DNA of 64,000 bases, taken from the NCBI RefSeq assembly GCF_000426565.1, contig NZ_AUFP01000001.1, forward strand, positions 124,001 to 188,000. Reading direction: 5' to 3'. The stretch comes from Segatella albensis DSM 11370 = JCM 12258. GTDB lineage: Bacteria; Bacteroidota; Bacteroidia; Bacteroidales; Bacteroidaceae. A model generated the notes under the pieces. It was not told the origin of the DNA and did not search any database. It was given only the letters and a program-made list of their open reading frames with translations. Of the stretch, positions 1 through 9,426 are shown in pieces. Position numbers and translations under genes: made by a program. Every line of letters starts with the position of its first letter. Position 1 is the stretch's first letter.

Positions 1-167
1 CCAACCATAAAGTCAACAAAGTTCTTGAAAAGTATGTTGGCTGTATTTTTACTACGGGTGAAACCTGCCTCACAGAGAGCAAATCCTGGCTGCATGAAGA
101 ATACAAGCATAGCTGCCAATAACATCCATACTGTATCCAATGATATTCCTAAATCTTGTGTTGTCAT
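1..167 (-). CDS. amt: ammonium transporter, N-terminal fragment (cut by window edge)
   Basis: The first 55 codons of an Amt/AmtB/Rh-family ammonium channel in the inner membrane. The reading frame runs from an ATG at 167 off the left edge. The translation shows the typical first helix and the QPGFALCEAG segment followed by KNTANILFKN, which are hallmarks of Amt proteins. The gene lies 43 bases downstream of the P-II gene on the same strand, the usual glnK-amt pairing in which the P-II protein blocks the channel when nitrogen is plentiful. The rest of the gene is outside the window. Confidence 0.93.
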   Translation of the reverse strand, partial: MTTQDLGISLDTVWMLLAAMLVFFMQPGFALCEAGFTRSKNTANILFKNFVDFMV

Positions 168-210
168 AATTGTGTTTGTTTTGTTGTCCTTAAAAACCTT
201 ACCTAACTAT

Positions 211-567
211 TTACTTTTCATTCTCAGCGTTGTATAGTGCGATATCTCCGCGCTCGCCTGTTCTGATTCTTACAGTGTCCTCTACTGGGATAACGAAGAT
301 TCGTCCGTCTCCAATCTCACCAGTCTGTGCTGCACGTTGCACTGCCGTGATGGTCTTTTCAACATTCTTGTCGCGAACTACAATATTCAGTAGCATACGC
401 TCTATACTACTTGTGTCATACATTACTCCGCGGTAAATCCTCGCTTGGCGCATCTTTCCCTCACCTCTTACATCATAATAAGAGAACCATTCGATGTCTG
501 CAGCAAGCAACGCTTCCTTTACTTCTTCGAACTTTGTTTTTCGAATGATTGCTTCAATCTTCTTCAT
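211..567 (-). CDS. glnK: P-II family nitrogen regulatory protein (GlnK/GlnB-like)
   Basis: A 118-residue P-II signal protein, normal length for the family, expected to form trimers that bind ATP/ADP and 2-oxoglutarate. The C-terminal signature TGEIGDGRIFV is near residues 82-92. The T-loop keeps IYRGVMY, with Tyr50 at the place uridylylated in enterobacteria, but the following DTSSIERMLLN differs from the usual DFLPKVKIE pattern, so partner contacts may differ. It sits directly upstream of amt on the same strand, so the likely job is control of the ammonium channel and nitrogen status sensing. The start at 567 is supported by a TAATTTTG box about 65 bases upstream. Confidence 0.93.
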   Translation of the reverse strand: MKKIEAIIRKTKFEEVKEALLAADIEWFSYYDVRGEGKMRQARIYRGVMYDTSSIERMLLNIVVRDKNVEKTITAVQRAAQTGEIGDGRIFVIPVEDTVRIRTGERGDIALYNAENEK

Positions 568-630
568 GTTTACATCTCTCTTTAATAGTTAATACCTTAT
601 ATTTTCTTACCATTTGTAAGGTTTCTGCTG

Positions 631-638
631 CAAAATTA
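631..638 (-). promoter_or_regulatory. -7 box for P-II/amt operon
   Basis: On the minus strand the sequence reads TAATTTTG followed by C, matching the Bacteroidetes TAnnTTTG box. It would start a transcript with a leader of about 55-60 bases ahead of the P-II gene. No good TTTG was seen at the -33 position, which may mean activator dependence. The rest of the 328-base intergenic region (568-895) holds only the divergent dapF promoter. Confidence 0.6.
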
Positions 639-815
639 ATTCATTTTGATATCAAAAGCATCATACTCACGACGATATGTCAGATAAAAAACTTCAAAAA
701 ATCAATTCTGTAAGCAGTAGAAGTCTGTATCCTTACAGTTTGAAACTATTTTGCATATATTTCCTTTCAATTTAAAACTTTAGCAAAAATATAAGATTAT
801 TTTGTAGAAAAAGCA

Positions 816-846
816 TTTCATTATTCTTCATTTCGATATACCTTTG
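816..846 (+). promoter_or_regulatory. promoter of dapF-dapL-glnN
   Basis: TTTC at 816-819, a 19-base spacer, and TACCTTTG at 839-846 followed by C. This fits the Bacteroidetes promoter pattern and gives a leader of about 45 bases ahead of dapF. Confidence 0.75.
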
Positions 847-895
847 CAGCAGAAATCAAACAAAAAGTAAGCGTTTTAAAAATATAATAGTCATA

Positions 896-1753
896 ATGTC
901 AAACAAGGTTCATTTCACTAAGATGCACGGTGCAGGCAACGATTATATATACGTAGACACCTCTTTATATAGCATCCCCAATCCCGCTCAGGCTTCCATC
1001 AAATGGAGTATGCCTCATTTCGGAATCGGGAGTGATGGACTTGTTCTCATCGGTCAACCGAAGGATAAGACTACAGCTGACTTCTCGATGCGTATCTTCA
1101 ATGCCGATGGTTCGGAGGCGATGATGTGCGGAAACGCAAGCAGATGTATTGGTAAATATCTGTATGATAAGGGACTTACCGATAAAAAATCTATTCGTTT
1201 AGAGACTAAATCGGGCATTAAAACGTTACATTTAAAGATAGATGACAAAAACAAGGTAGAAAGCGTTACCGTGGATATGCTGGAGCCTCGGTTTGATGTG
1301 ACAGAGCAGTTCAATGATGAGTTGAACTTTCAGAATCCTTTGCTCAGCAACAGTGCCATCACACCATTCCTTCCCGGAACCTTTGTCTGTATGGGAAATC
1401 CACATTATGTGATCTTTGTCGATGACTTGAACGATATCGACATCGCACGATACGGTAAAATCTTGGAACACGAGGCTAATTTTCCACAGCGATGCAACAT
1501 CGAATTTGCACAACTATTCAACAAAAACGAAATAAAGACGAGAGTATGGGAAAGAGGGAGCGGCATCACTATGGCATGCGGGACTGGTGCTTGCGCCACA
1601 GCCGTTGCTGCCGCCCTTACATCCCGAACTTCACGAGAGTGTGATATCATGATGGACGGGGGTACACTCCACATCAAGTGGGACGAGACCGACAACCATA
1701 TTTATATGACCGGCCCTGCGGCCTTTGCCTTTGAAGGTGACATCGACTTATAG
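896..1753 (+). CDS. dapF: diaminopimelate epimerase
   Basis: Cytoplasmic, cofactor-free epimerase that interconverts LL- and meso-diaminopimelate for lysine and peptidoglycan synthesis. The 285-residue protein has both catalytic cysteines in the expected contexts, Cys78 in MMCGNASRC and Cys228 in [11 protein letters not shown], and the N-terminal KMHGAGNDY motif. It is the first gene of a plus-strand run with dapL 36 bases downstream, so the LL-DAP made by DapL passes directly to the next enzyme. The start follows a clear promoter and agrees with the family N-terminus. Confidence 0.97.
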   Translation: MSNKVHFTKMHGAGNDYIYVDTSLYSIPNPAQASIKWSMPHFGIGSDGLVLIGQPKDKTTADFSMRIFNADGSEAMMCGNASRCIGKYLYDKGLTDKKSIRLETKSGIKTLHLKIDDKNKVESVTVDMLEPRFDVTEQFNDELNFQNPLLSNSAITPFLPGTFVCMGNPHYVIFVDDLNDIDIARYGKILEHEANFPQRCNIEFAQLFNKNEIKTRVWERGSGITMACGTGACATAVAAALTSRTSRECDIMMDGGTLHIKWDETDNHIYMTGPAAFAFEGDIDL

Positions 1754-1789
1754 AAATGAAGCAAACTCAAACAATATAAAGAAAAGATT

Positions 1790-3034
1790 ATGGCATTAGT
1801 AAACGAACATTTCCTAAAATTACCTGGCAACTACTTATTTGCTGATATCGCAAAGAAGGTAAATGCCTATCAAGTTTCTCACCCGAAGCAGAAGGTTATC
1901 AGTCTGGGCATCGGTGATGTCACTCAGCCTTTGTGTCCTGCCGTCATCGAGGCGATGCACAAAGCTGTCGACGAGATGGCACACAAAGCCAGTTTCCGTG
2001 GTTACGGACCTGAACGGGGATATAACTTCCTTCGCGAGGCTATCATCAAGAACGAATTCTTACCTCGTGGCATTCATCTCGATCCTAACGAGATCTTTAT
2101 CAATGATGGTGCCAAGAGTGATACGGGAAACATCCAGGAAATCGTAAGATGGGACAACAATGTCGGTGTTACCGACCCTATCTATCCTGTCTATATTGAT
2201 TCTAATGTGATGATCGGTAGAGCTGGCGTTCTCGAGAACGGTAGATGGAGCAATGTTACTTATATGCCTTGTACCGACGAGAATGGTTTCGTTCCTCAAA
2301 TTCCTGACCATCGCGTGGACATGATCTATCTGTGTTACCCTAACAACCCTACGGGTACGGTTCTTCCTAAAGAAGAACTACGCAAATGGGTGAACTATGC
2401 AATAAGAAACGATTCTATCATCTTTTATGATGCAGCCTACCAAGCTTACATCCAGGATGATTCTATCCCACACTCTATCTATGAAATACGAGGGGCTCGA
2501 AAGGTGGCCATCGAATTCAGAAGTTTCTCAAAGACTGCCGGTTTCACCGGTGTGAGATGTGGATATACCATAGTTCCTAAGGATCTTACTGCCGTCACCG
2601 TTGATGGGAAGACTCGCGTAAGCCTCAACCAACTCTGGGATCGCCGACAGAACACAAAGTTCAATGGTACCAGCTATATCAGCCAACGCGCTGCCGAGGC
2701 TATATATACTCCTGAGGGAAAGGAACAGGTAAAGGCTACCATTAATTATTATATGGAGAATGCACGCATCATGCGTACACAACTCACTAAACTCGGATTC
2801 AAGGTCTTCGGAGGTGAGAATGCACCTTACCTCTGGGTGAAGACTCCTAATAATACTAGCAGTTGGAAGTTCTTCGAACAAATGCTATATGGCGCTTCTG
2901 TCGTCTGCACTCCTGGTGTGGGCTTCGGCCCTAGCGGTGAGGGATATATCCGTCTCACTTCTTTCGGTGACCGTGAGGATTGTAAGGAAGCCATGCGACG
3001 CATTGCCGACTGGATGCTCGGTTCCAACAAATAA
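1790..3034 (+). CDS. dapL: LL-diaminopimelate aminotransferase
   Basis: PLP-dependent fold type I aminotransferase that makes LL-diaminopimelate from tetrahydrodipicolinate and glutamate in one step, bypassing the acylated DapD/C/E route. The 414 residues match the family length. The PLP lysine is Lys248 in SFSKTAGFTGVRCGYT, and the cofactor-binding NNPTG (around 185-189) and FYDAAY (Asp214) are present. The N-terminus MALVNEHFLKLPGNYLFADI is typical of DapL. It lies between dapF and glnN in a likely operon. The amino donor, glutamate, ties it to the neighbouring nitrogen assimilation genes. Confidence 0.96.
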   Translation: MALVNEHFLKLPGNYLFADIAKKVNAYQVSHPKQKVISLGIGDVTQPLCPAVIEAMHKAVDEMAHKASFRGYGPERGYNFLREAIIKNEFLPRGIHLDPNEIFINDGAKSDTGNIQEIVRWDNNVGVTDPIYPVYIDSNVMIGRAGVLENGRWSNVTYMPCTDENGFVPQIPDHRVDMIYLCYPNNPTGTVLPKEELRKWVNYAIRNDSIIFYDAAYQAYIQDDSIPHSIYEIRGARKVAIEFRSFSKTAGFTGVRCGYTIVPKDLTAVTVDGKTRVSLNQLWDRRQNTKFNGTSYISQRAAEAIYTPEGKEQVKATINYYMENARIMRTQLTKLGFKVFGGENAPYLWVKTPNNTSSWKFFEQMLYGASVVCTPGVGFGPSGEGYIRLTSFGDREDCKEAMRRIADWMLGSNK

Positions 3035-3076
3035 ATAACCACAAACACAAATATATTTATTCAACTAATAAAAAAT

Positions 3077-5266
3077 ATGGCAAATTTAAGATTTGAAGCA
3101 GTAGCAGAGGCCTCTAGAAAAAGACCTGTTGAGGTTCTTGCTCCAGTAGAGCGCCCTTCTGAATTCTTTGGCAAGAAAGTTTTCAATCGCCAGAAGATGT
3201 ACAAATATCTTCCTGCCGACGTGTATGCGAAACTTATTGATGTTATTGACAATGGTGCACGCCTCGACCGTAGTATCGCTGACGAGGTGGCTAAAGGTAT
3301 TAAACAATGGGCTGACGAAAATGGCGTAACCCACTATACACACTGGTTCCAACCTCTTACTGAGGGTACTGCTGAAAAGCATGATGCTTTCATCGAGCAT
3401 GATGGAAAAGGTGGTATGATCGAGGATTTCTCTGGTAAACTCCTCGTACAGCAGGAACCTGATGCTTCTAGTTTCCCTTCTGGTGGTATCCGTAATACTT
3501 TCGAGGCTCGCGGATATTCTGCTTGGGACCCTACTTCTCCTGTATTCATCATTGATGATACGCTCTGCATCCCTACAATCTTCATTTCTTATACCGGAGA
3601 GGCTCTCGACTACAAGGCTCCTTTACTTCGTGCCTTGCATGCTGTCAACGTAGCTGCAACAGAGGTATGTCATTATTTCTATCCTGATGTTAAGAAGGTT
3701 AGCAGTAACCTGGGATGGGAACAGGAATATTTCCTCGTTGACGCTGACTTATATGCAGCTCGTCCTGACCTCGTCCTGACCGGTCGTACACTTATGGGAC
3801 ATGATTCTGCTAAAAATCAGCAGATGGATGACCATTACTTTGGTACTATCCCTGAGCGTGTACAGGCTTTCATGAAAGATCTAGAATTCCAGGCTCTCGA
3901 ACTTGGTATCCCTTGCAAGACTCGCCATAATGAGGTTGCTCCTAACCAGTTTGAGCTCGCTCCAATCTTCGAAGAAACTAACCTTGCTGTGGATCACAAC
4001 ATGCTTCTCATGTCACTCATGAAGAAAGTGGCACGCAAACATGGTTTCCAGGTATTACTGCATGAAAAACCTTTCGATGGCATCAACGGTTCCGGTAAAC
4101 ACAACAACTGGTCACTTTCTACTGATACGGGTGTGTTGCTGCACGGACCTGGCAAGACTGCTGAGGATAACCTACGATTCGTTGTCTTCATCGTTGAGAC
4201 ACTGATGGGTGTCTACAAGCACAATGGTCTGCTCAAAGCTTCTATCATGAGCGCTACTAATGCACATCGTCTTGGTGCTAACGAGGCACCTCCTGCTATC
4301 ATCTCTTCTTTCCTTGGCAAACAGTTGAGCGACCTTCTCGAGCATATCGAGAAAGCTGATAAGAAAGACTTGTTCAAGTTAGAGGGCAAGAAGGGTGTAG
4401 ACTTGGATATTCCTGAGATCCCTGAAATTATGCTCGATAATACTGACCGTAACAGAACTTCTCCTTTCGCCTTCACCGGTAACCGTTTCGAATTCCGTGC
4501 TGTCGGTAGTGAGGCTAACTGTGCTTCTGCTATGATCGTTCTGAACACTGCTGTTGCCGAAGCTCTTACTAACTTCAAAACACGTGTTGACGCTTTGATT
4601 GCTAAGGGTGAGGACAAGATGAGTGCTATCATAGATATTGTACGCGAGGATATCAAGACTTCTGCTCCTATCCACTTCGATGGTAATGGTTACAGTGATG
4701 AATGGGTAGAAGAGGCTCAGAAGCGCGGACTCGACTGTGAGAAGTCTTGCCCTGTTATCTTCGAGCGTTATCTCGACCCAGAGAGCATCAAGATGTTCAG
4801 TGACATGAATGTCATGCAGAAGAATGAACTTGAAGCTCGTAACGAGGTGAAATGGGAAACCTATACAAAGAAGATTCAGATTGAGGCTCGTGTGATGGGT
4901 GACCTCTCTATGAACCATATCATTCCTGTAGCGACACACTATCAGAGTCAGCTCGCTAAGAATGTAGAAAATATGATCGACATCTTCGGTCGTGACGAAG
5001 CTCTGAAGTTATCCGATAGAAATATCAAGATCATCCGTGAAATTTCTGAGCGTACAGAACGTATCGAAAAAGGCGTAGAAGACTTGGTTAATGCCCGTAA
5101 GGTTGCCAACAAGATAGAGGATGAGCACGCTAAGGCTATTGCTTACCACGACACAGTGGAACCTAAGATGGATGCCATTCGATATGAGATTGACAAACTC
5201 GAGCTTATCGTCAGCGATGAAATTTGGACACTACCAAAATATAGAGAACTATTATTCATACGATAA
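3077..5266 (+). CDS. glnN: glutamine synthetase type III (first copy)
   Basis: A 729-residue type III glutamine synthetase (GSIII), the large form common in Bacteroidetes, which condenses ammonium and glutamate with ATP. Recognisable segments are LGWEQEYFLVD, KTRHNEVAP, NGSGKHNNWS, NEAPPAI and NRTSPFAFTGNRFEFRA. The gene follows dapL by 42 bases with no separate promoter seen, so it is probably the third gene of the dapF operon. A very similar second copy lies at 12018-14207. Visible differences are scattered substitutions, and all recognisable active-site blocks are intact in both. Tandem hairpins follow the stop codon. Confidence 0.96.
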   Translation: MANLRFEAVAEASRKRPVEVLAPVERPSEFFGKKVFNRQKMYKYLPADVYAKLIDVIDNGARLDRSIADEVAKGIKQWADENGVTHYTHWFQPLTEGTAEKHDAFIEHDGKGGMIEDFSGKLLVQQEPDASSFPSGGIRNTFEARGYSAWDPTSPVFIIDDTLCIPTIFISYTGEALDYKAPLLRALHAVNVAATEVCHYFYPDVKKVSSNLGWEQEYFLVDADLYAARPDLVLTGRTLMGHDSAKNQQMDDHYFGTIPERVQAFMKDLEFQALELGIPCKTRHNEVAPNQFELAPIFEETNLAVDHNMLLMSLMKKVARKHGFQVLLHEKPFDGINGSGKHNNWSLSTDTGVLLHGPGKTAEDNLRFVVFIVETLMGVYKHNGLLKASIMSATNAHRLGANEAPPAIISSFLGKQLSDLLEHIEKADKKDLFKLEGKKGVDLDIPEIPEIMLDNTDRNRTSPFAFTGNRFEFRAVGSEANCASAMIVLNTAVAEALTNFKTRVDALIAKGEDKMSAIIDIVREDIKTSAPIHFDGNGYSDEWVEEAQKRGLDCEKSCPVIFERYLDPESIKMFSDMNVMQKNELEARNEVKWETYTKKIQIEARVMGDLSMNHIIPVATHYQSQLAKNVENMIDIFGRDEALKLSDRNIKIIREISERTERIEKGVEDLVNARKVANKIEDEHAKAIAYHDTVEPKMDAIRYEIDKLELIVSDEIWTLPKYRELLFIR

Positions 5267-5295
5267 TTGTACTCTTCAACTGAAGATATATAATT

Positions 5296-5370
5296 AACCA
5301 ATCTATTTCTTTTATTGGTTGTTTAAGTTTGCGGCGGAGCGTAATCGTGAGATTACACTCCGTTTTTCTT
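5296..5370 (+). terminator. intrinsic terminator region after glnN
   Basis: Two hairpins follow the glnN stop. The first pairs AACCAAT (5296-5302) with ATTGGTT (5314-5320). The second pairs GGAGCGTAATC (5336-5346) with GATTACACTCC (5351-5361), with one mismatch, and is followed by GTTTTTCTT. The second one, with its T-tract, is the stronger terminator. Confidence 0.75.
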
Positions 5371-5380
5371 ATTTTTTTAT

Positions 5381-5388
5381 TACCTTTG
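5381..5388 (+). promoter_or_regulatory. -7 box of the DMT transporter gene
   Basis: TACCTTTG followed by CAGCC and then ATG at 5394. The transcription start would fall at or within a few bases of the start codon, so the mRNA is probably leaderless or nearly so. Confidence 0.75.
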
Positions 5389-5393
5389 CAGCC

Positions 5394-6269
5394 ATGGGTA
5401 AGAATAACATTGTTTATCATATCATCGCTATCATCACGGTGCTCATCTGGGGCGGAACTTTCATCAACTCCAAGATTCTGTTACAGCACGGACTGGAACC
5501 TCACGAAATCTTTGTACTGCGTTTCCTCTTCGCATATATCTGCATCTGGTTTATCTCTCCGCATCGCCTTTTCGGAGATACTATAAAGGATGAATTGCTT
5601 TTCGTACTACTGGGCATCACGGGAGGTTCTCTCTATTTCATCACCGAGAACCATGCCGTCCAGATAGATTATGTCAACAATGTGTCGTTCATCGTCTGCA
5701 CAGCACCATTGCTCACCACACTCCTTGCCTTGAAGTTTCTCAAAAGTGTGAAGGCTACTCGAAATCTCGTCCTCGGTGCCATTGCTGCCACCTTAGGTGT
5801 AGCACTGGTTGTCTTCAACGGTCATTTCGTTTTGAAGCTCAACCCGTTAGGCGATGCACTCGCCCTTTCGGCCGCACTCTGCTGGGCAGTATACAGCATT
5901 CTGATGAAATTTGTTGCCAACCGCTACAGTTCCATCTTCATCACACGCAAGGTTTTCTTCTACGGCCTCATCACCGTACTACCCTATTTTCTTCTGCGTC
6001 CTTGGCAGTTTCCACTCTCAAGATTCACTCATCCCGCAGTATGGGGCAACCTACTATTTCTCGGAACCATCGCCAGTTTTGCCTGTTTCGAACTATGGAG
6101 CCTCGTTATCAAGAAGATCGGTGCCATCCCTGTAAGCAACTATGTATATCTCAACCCGATATCCACCGTCATTGTCTCGGCACTTGTTCTCTCCGAACCG
6201 ATGACGCCCTTGGCTTATCTCGGTTCCATTCTCATCTTATTGGGTGTGTATCTGTCCAACAAGAAATAA
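5394..6269 (+). CDS. EamA/DMT superfamily transporter
   Basis: Inner-membrane protein of the drug/metabolite transporter superfamily, about ten hydrophobic helices arranged as two EamA repeats. The first repeat opens with ITVLIWGGTFINSKILL and the second with ALSAALCWAVYSILMKF. The substrate cannot be told from sequence. An upstream ATG at 5319 is in frame, but the promoter box at 5381-5388 lies between the two, so the start at 5394 (MGKNN, 291 residues) is preferred. It stands alone between glnN and the helicase gene. Confidence 0.9.
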   Translation: MGKNNIVYHIIAIITVLIWGGTFINSKILLQHGLEPHEIFVLRFLFAYICIWFISPHRLFGDTIKDELLFVLLGITGGSLYFITENHAVQIDYVNNVSFIVCTAPLLTTLLALKFLKSVKATRNLVLGAIAATLGVALVVFNGHFVLKLNPLGDALALSAALCWAVYSILMKFVANRYSSIFITRKVFFYGLITVLPYFLLRPWQFPLSRFTHPAVWGNLLFLGTIASFACFELWSLVIKKIGAIPVSNYVYLNPISTVIVSALVLSEPMTPLAYLGSILILLGVYLSNKK

Positions 6270-6330
6270 AGATATCCACTTATTCCCCAACAAGTTTACG
6301 AAAAGACTACTTATTCTCAAAAAGAATACG

Positions 6331-6338
6331 TAATTTTG
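6331..6338 (+). promoter_or_regulatory. -7 box of the PIF1-like helicase gene
   Basis: TAATTTTG followed by CA, about 40 bases upstream of the ATG at 6378. No clear -33 TTTG was found. Confidence 0.6.
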
Positions 6339-6377
6339 CACACAAATCTTTGATACAACAAAAAGGTATATTCGTCA

Positions 6378-8552
6378 ATGATAGATAATCAGGAACTTCA
6401 AACGGCTTGGGACTTCGTAGAGAACACGGGTACTTCCATCTTTCTTACCGGAAAGGCAGGTACGGGAAAAACTACCTTCCTTCGCCGTGTGGTAGAGAAG
6501 AGCAAGAAGCGTATCGTCATCGTTGCTCCTACGGGTGTCGCTGCCATGAATGCCGGTGGCGTCACCATACATAGTTTCTTCCAGTTGCCTCTGTCACCTT
6601 TCGTTCCCGAGGCTCAGATGCATAATCGCTATGATTTCAACAAGGAGAAGAAAAAGATCATACGTACACTTGATTTACTGATCATTGACGAAATCTCGAT
6701 GGTGCGTAGTGACTTGCTCGATGCCATCGACTCCGTGCTCCGACGTTTCCGTGACCATTCTCTACCATTCGGTGGTGTACAACTATTGCTCATCGGTGAC
6801 CTGCAACAGCTTACACCGGTGGTAACTCCTGAGGATGAACGTATCCTACGCCCGTATTATGATACTCCGTATTTTTTCAGCAGCCATGCTCTGCGCTCCA
6901 TCTCTTATGTCACCATCCAACTCACGAAGGTGTTCCGACAGAGTGATGAGGGTTTCATCAGGATTCTCAATAACATTCGTGACGGACAACTGTCACCGGA
7001 TGACTTCCGGGTACTCAACGGTCGTGTGCTCCATGATTTCCATCCTGATGCCAAAGAGGGATATATCCGTCTGACGACACATAACCGACTTGCTGATGAA
7101 TACAATGAGGGGGAACTGAATCGTCTGAAAACTGAACTGTACAGTTTTCATGCTGATATCAAAGATGATTTTCCAGAGTACAACTATCCTACCGATGAGA
7201 CGCTTACACTGAAAGTTGGCGCACAGGTAATGTTTCTCAAAAATGACAACAGTGAGGAACATCAGTATTTCAACGGTAAGATAGGTCATGTGATATATCT
7301 TGCCAAAGACAGAATCGAAGTACAATGCCCTGGCGATGATTTCACCATAGATGTGGAACCGGAAATCTGGGAAAACACGAAATATAAGCTCAACGAGGAA
7401 AGTAAGGAGATTGAATCTGAGGTGCTGGGCACCTTCAAACAATATCCACTGCGACTGGCATGGGCGATAACGATCCATAAATCACAGGGATTGACCTTTG
7501 AACATGCCATCATCGATGCCGCACAGAGTTTTGCTTCCGGACAGGTGTATGTGGCCTTGAGTCGATGCAAATCGCTCGAAGGATTGGTGCTGACTTCTCC
7601 AATCCAAGACAATGCCATCATCCGCGATGGTCGTGTGTTCAACTTCATCAGTCAACAGGAAGTAGCTGCCGCAGAGAGTATCCGTCAGTTACCTACGCTC
7701 CGTGAGGAGTATTTCCGCTATCAGGTCATGGACCTCTTCGACTTCCGACAAATCGCTCAGATGCAGGAGCATCTGCAACATGTGGTCAACGAGTTCTTCT
7801 TTAAGTTTCCTAAGATCTGTACGTTGCACAAAATTCAATTGCAGAATTTCGATAAACTCAACACGATAGCGAAAAAGTGGCTTCATGTCATCTGGAATAT
7901 GCCTGTCGACAAACTTCATGATGATGATTTCCTTGAACGCATCAAGCGCAGTGCGGATTACTTCTCTACCGAACTTCCTAAGATTTTCGCGGTAATCCTT
8001 GCGCATACCAAGGGACTCACATCGACAAACAAGACGGCTATGAAGCGGTTGGATAACAGTTACAGTGACTTACAGGAGTCGTATGATTCCAAACTGGCTC
8101 TTCTCCATGAGATGTCTACAAAGACGTTCTCCATCGCTGACTATATGCATGCCAAACAGCATACGCTCCTCGATGCCATAGAGACTCAAGAACCGGAGAC
8201 GAAGAAAAAGAAGAGGAAAACAACAGAAAGTAAACCGAAAATTCCGAAACCTGATACCAAACAGGAGACGTTGAAACTCTTCAAACAGGGTCTCTCTCCT
8301 AAGGAAATCGCCAACATGCGTAAACTGACCTCACAGACGATCATCGGTCATCTGGCTTACTTCGTATCATTGGGTGAAATCTCTTCTGAGAAACTCATTT
8401 CTCCTAAACATCGCCAACAGGTGCTCCTGGCTATTCAAAATAATCCCGAAGGAGGAAATAGAGACATCAAAGCTGCTTGTCCCGAAGACATCACGTATGG
8501 TGACATCGCCATAGTAAGGGCCGAACTGAAATCCAAGGACGCCACTACCTGA
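6378..8552 (+). CDS. PIF1/RecD-type SF1 helicase with C-terminal HTH domain
   Basis: A 724-residue ATP-dependent DNA helicase of the PIF1/RecD2 group. The Walker A motif GKAGTGKTT is at residues 25-33, followed by VAPTGVAAMNAGG, the Walker B IIDEISM near 102-108 and a late YVALSRC motif. The middle part (about 440-560) looks like an HRDC-type helical region, then a Lys-rich linker near 600-620, and a C-terminal HTH_40-like domain (about 630-680) containing QGLSPKEIANMRKLTSQTI, as seen in RecQ-like proteins. The likely role is replication or repair of structured DNA. The last 8 bases overlap the convergent DUF488 gene. Confidence 0.92.
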   Translation: MIDNQELQTAWDFVENTGTSIFLTGKAGTGKTTFLRRVVEKSKKRIVIVAPTGVAAMNAGGVTIHSFFQLPLSPFVPEAQMHNRYDFNKEKKKIIRTLDLLIIDEISMVRSDLLDAIDSVLRRFRDHSLPFGGVQLLLIGDLQQLTPVVTPEDERILRPYYDTPYFFSSHALRSISYVTIQLTKVFRQSDEGFIRILNNIRDGQLSPDDFRVLNGRVLHDFHPDAKEGYIRLTTHNRLADEYNEGELNRLKTELYSFHADIKDDFPEYNYPTDETLTLKVGAQVMFLKNDNSEEHQYFNGKIGHVIYLAKDRIEVQCPGDDFTIDVEPEIWENTKYKLNEESKEIESEVLGTFKQYPLRLAWAITIHKSQGLTFEHAIIDAAQSFASGQVYVALSRCKSLEGLVLTSPIQDNAIIRDGRVFNFISQQEVAAAESIRQLPTLREEYFRYQVMDLFDFRQIAQMQEHLQHVVNEFFFKFPKICTLHKIQLQNFDKLNTIAKKWLHVIWNMPVDKLHDDDFLERIKRSADYFSTELPKIFAVILAHTKGLTSTNKTAMKRLDNSYSDLQESYDSKLALLHEMSTKTFSIADYMHAKQHTLLDAIETQEPETKKKKRKTTESKPKIPKPDTKQETLKLFKQGLSPKEIANMRKLTSQTIIGHLAYFVSLGEISSEKLISPKHRQQVLLAIQNNPEGGNRDIKAACPEDITYGDIAIVRAELKSKDATT

Positions 8553-8916
8553 CAACATTGTGAGAAAGAATCCAATCACAAAGGATAATGGCATGATTAC
8601 AAGTATGACTTTTGGCACCATACAATAAGGTGACATTGGTATCACGAAGAAGATTTCCCACATGTCGGGCAAAAGGAATAGCCTCAGGATTCTGATCCAG
8701 TTCGGTACGATACCGATCTGCGAAATCAGCATAATGCTCCTCCTTATGTCCAAACCACTTACGAAGTTCGGGAGAAGGTGTAACAGTCTTATTCCATTCG
8801 TCTATACAGGCTTTACTCTTTGCCATACCTCTCGGCCATAAACGGTCTATCAGAATACGATACCCATCGTCCTCCTCGGGCGACAGGTATATCCGTTTGA
8901 TTTTCAACTGATACAT
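8545..8916 (-). CDS. DUF488 family protein
   Basis: A 123-residue protein of the DUF488 family, recognised by the block RILIDRLWPRGMAKSK and the later WNKTVTPSPELRKWFGH. The biochemical function of the family is not established. The start codon lies inside the end of the upstream hemerythrin gene (13-base overlap), so the two are co-transcribed and probably translationally coupled. This suggests a shared stress role, but that is inference from context. The 3' end overlaps the helicase gene on the other strand by 8 bases. Confidence 0.88.
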   Translation of the reverse strand: MYQLKIKRIYLSPEEDDGYRILIDRLWPRGMAKSKACIDEWNKTVTPSPELRKWFGHKEEHYADFADRYRTELDQNPEAIPFARHVGNLLRDTNVTLLYGAKSHTCNHAIILCDWILSHNVVR

Positions 8917-9371
8917 GTTCCTACCATTTTCTCTTCTATTCTCTGACAGTAGGGAAAGATGATATCATTCTCTATATGGGTATGCTCTTGGAGGTCTGCG
9001 GCAAAATCTTTCAAACCGGCAACGAGCAACTTATAATCCTCATGTTCCATCACCATCACACGGATAGGGTTGGCTATCGTACCGCAATGCATTGCCTCGA
9101 TATGCTCACCGTTCCGTGAAGCCTCCAACAGGTCATAGAGATATGGAAAGAAAACGTTCTCCTCCTTGCGCAGATGATTTTCGAGATTCGCAAGCGACTG
9201 ACTGAACAGTTGTTCTATTTCCGTCATCACCATATTCTCATCCATCAGCAACCGGATGAGCTGAAGCAGTCGAGGGCTCTTCACTCTGATACCACGATGA
9301 TGTACCTTCAGGGCATAATCGATAAGAAGGTCTACAGGACATTCGCCAAATTCATGTCTTGATGTATCCAT
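8904..9371 (-). CDS. hemerythrin domain protein (RIC/YtfE-like)
   Basis: A 155-residue four-helix hemerythrin-type di-iron protein. Iron ligand candidates are spaced as in the family: His in ALKVHHRG, HLRKEENVFFPYL, MEHEDYK and HTHIENDIIFPY. Close relatives (RIC, repair of iron centres) restore Fe-S clusters after nitric oxide or oxidative damage. The canonical RIC N-terminal cysteine pair is not seen; there is one Cys in the N-terminal part (GECPVDLLIDY). A longer frame reaches 9434, but a promoter box at 9398-9405 lies inside it, so the start at 9371 (MDTSRHEF) is chosen. It heads an operon with DUF488. A 16-base palindrome near -42 suggests regulated expression. Confidence 0.85.
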   Translation of the reverse strand: MDTSRHEFGECPVDLLIDYALKVHHRGIRVKSPRLLQLIRLLMDENMVMTEIEQLFSQSLANLENHLRKEENVFFPYLYDLLEASRNGEHIEAMHCGTIANPIRVMVMEHEDYKLLVAGLKDFAADLQEHTHIENDIIFPYCQRIEEKMVGTCIS

Positions 9372-9397
9372 TGTCTCTTTACTTAAAAATGATGGCG

Positions 9398-9405
9398 CAA
9401 AGATA
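9398..9405 (-). promoter_or_regulatory. -7 box of hemerythrin/DUF488 operon
   Basis: Minus strand TATCTTTG followed by C, about 26 bases before the ATG at 9371. The region that would hold the -33 element (about 9425) abuts a perfect-arm palindrome instead of TTTG. Confidence 0.75.
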
Positions 9406-9426
9406 GGATGACATTCACGACCTGCC

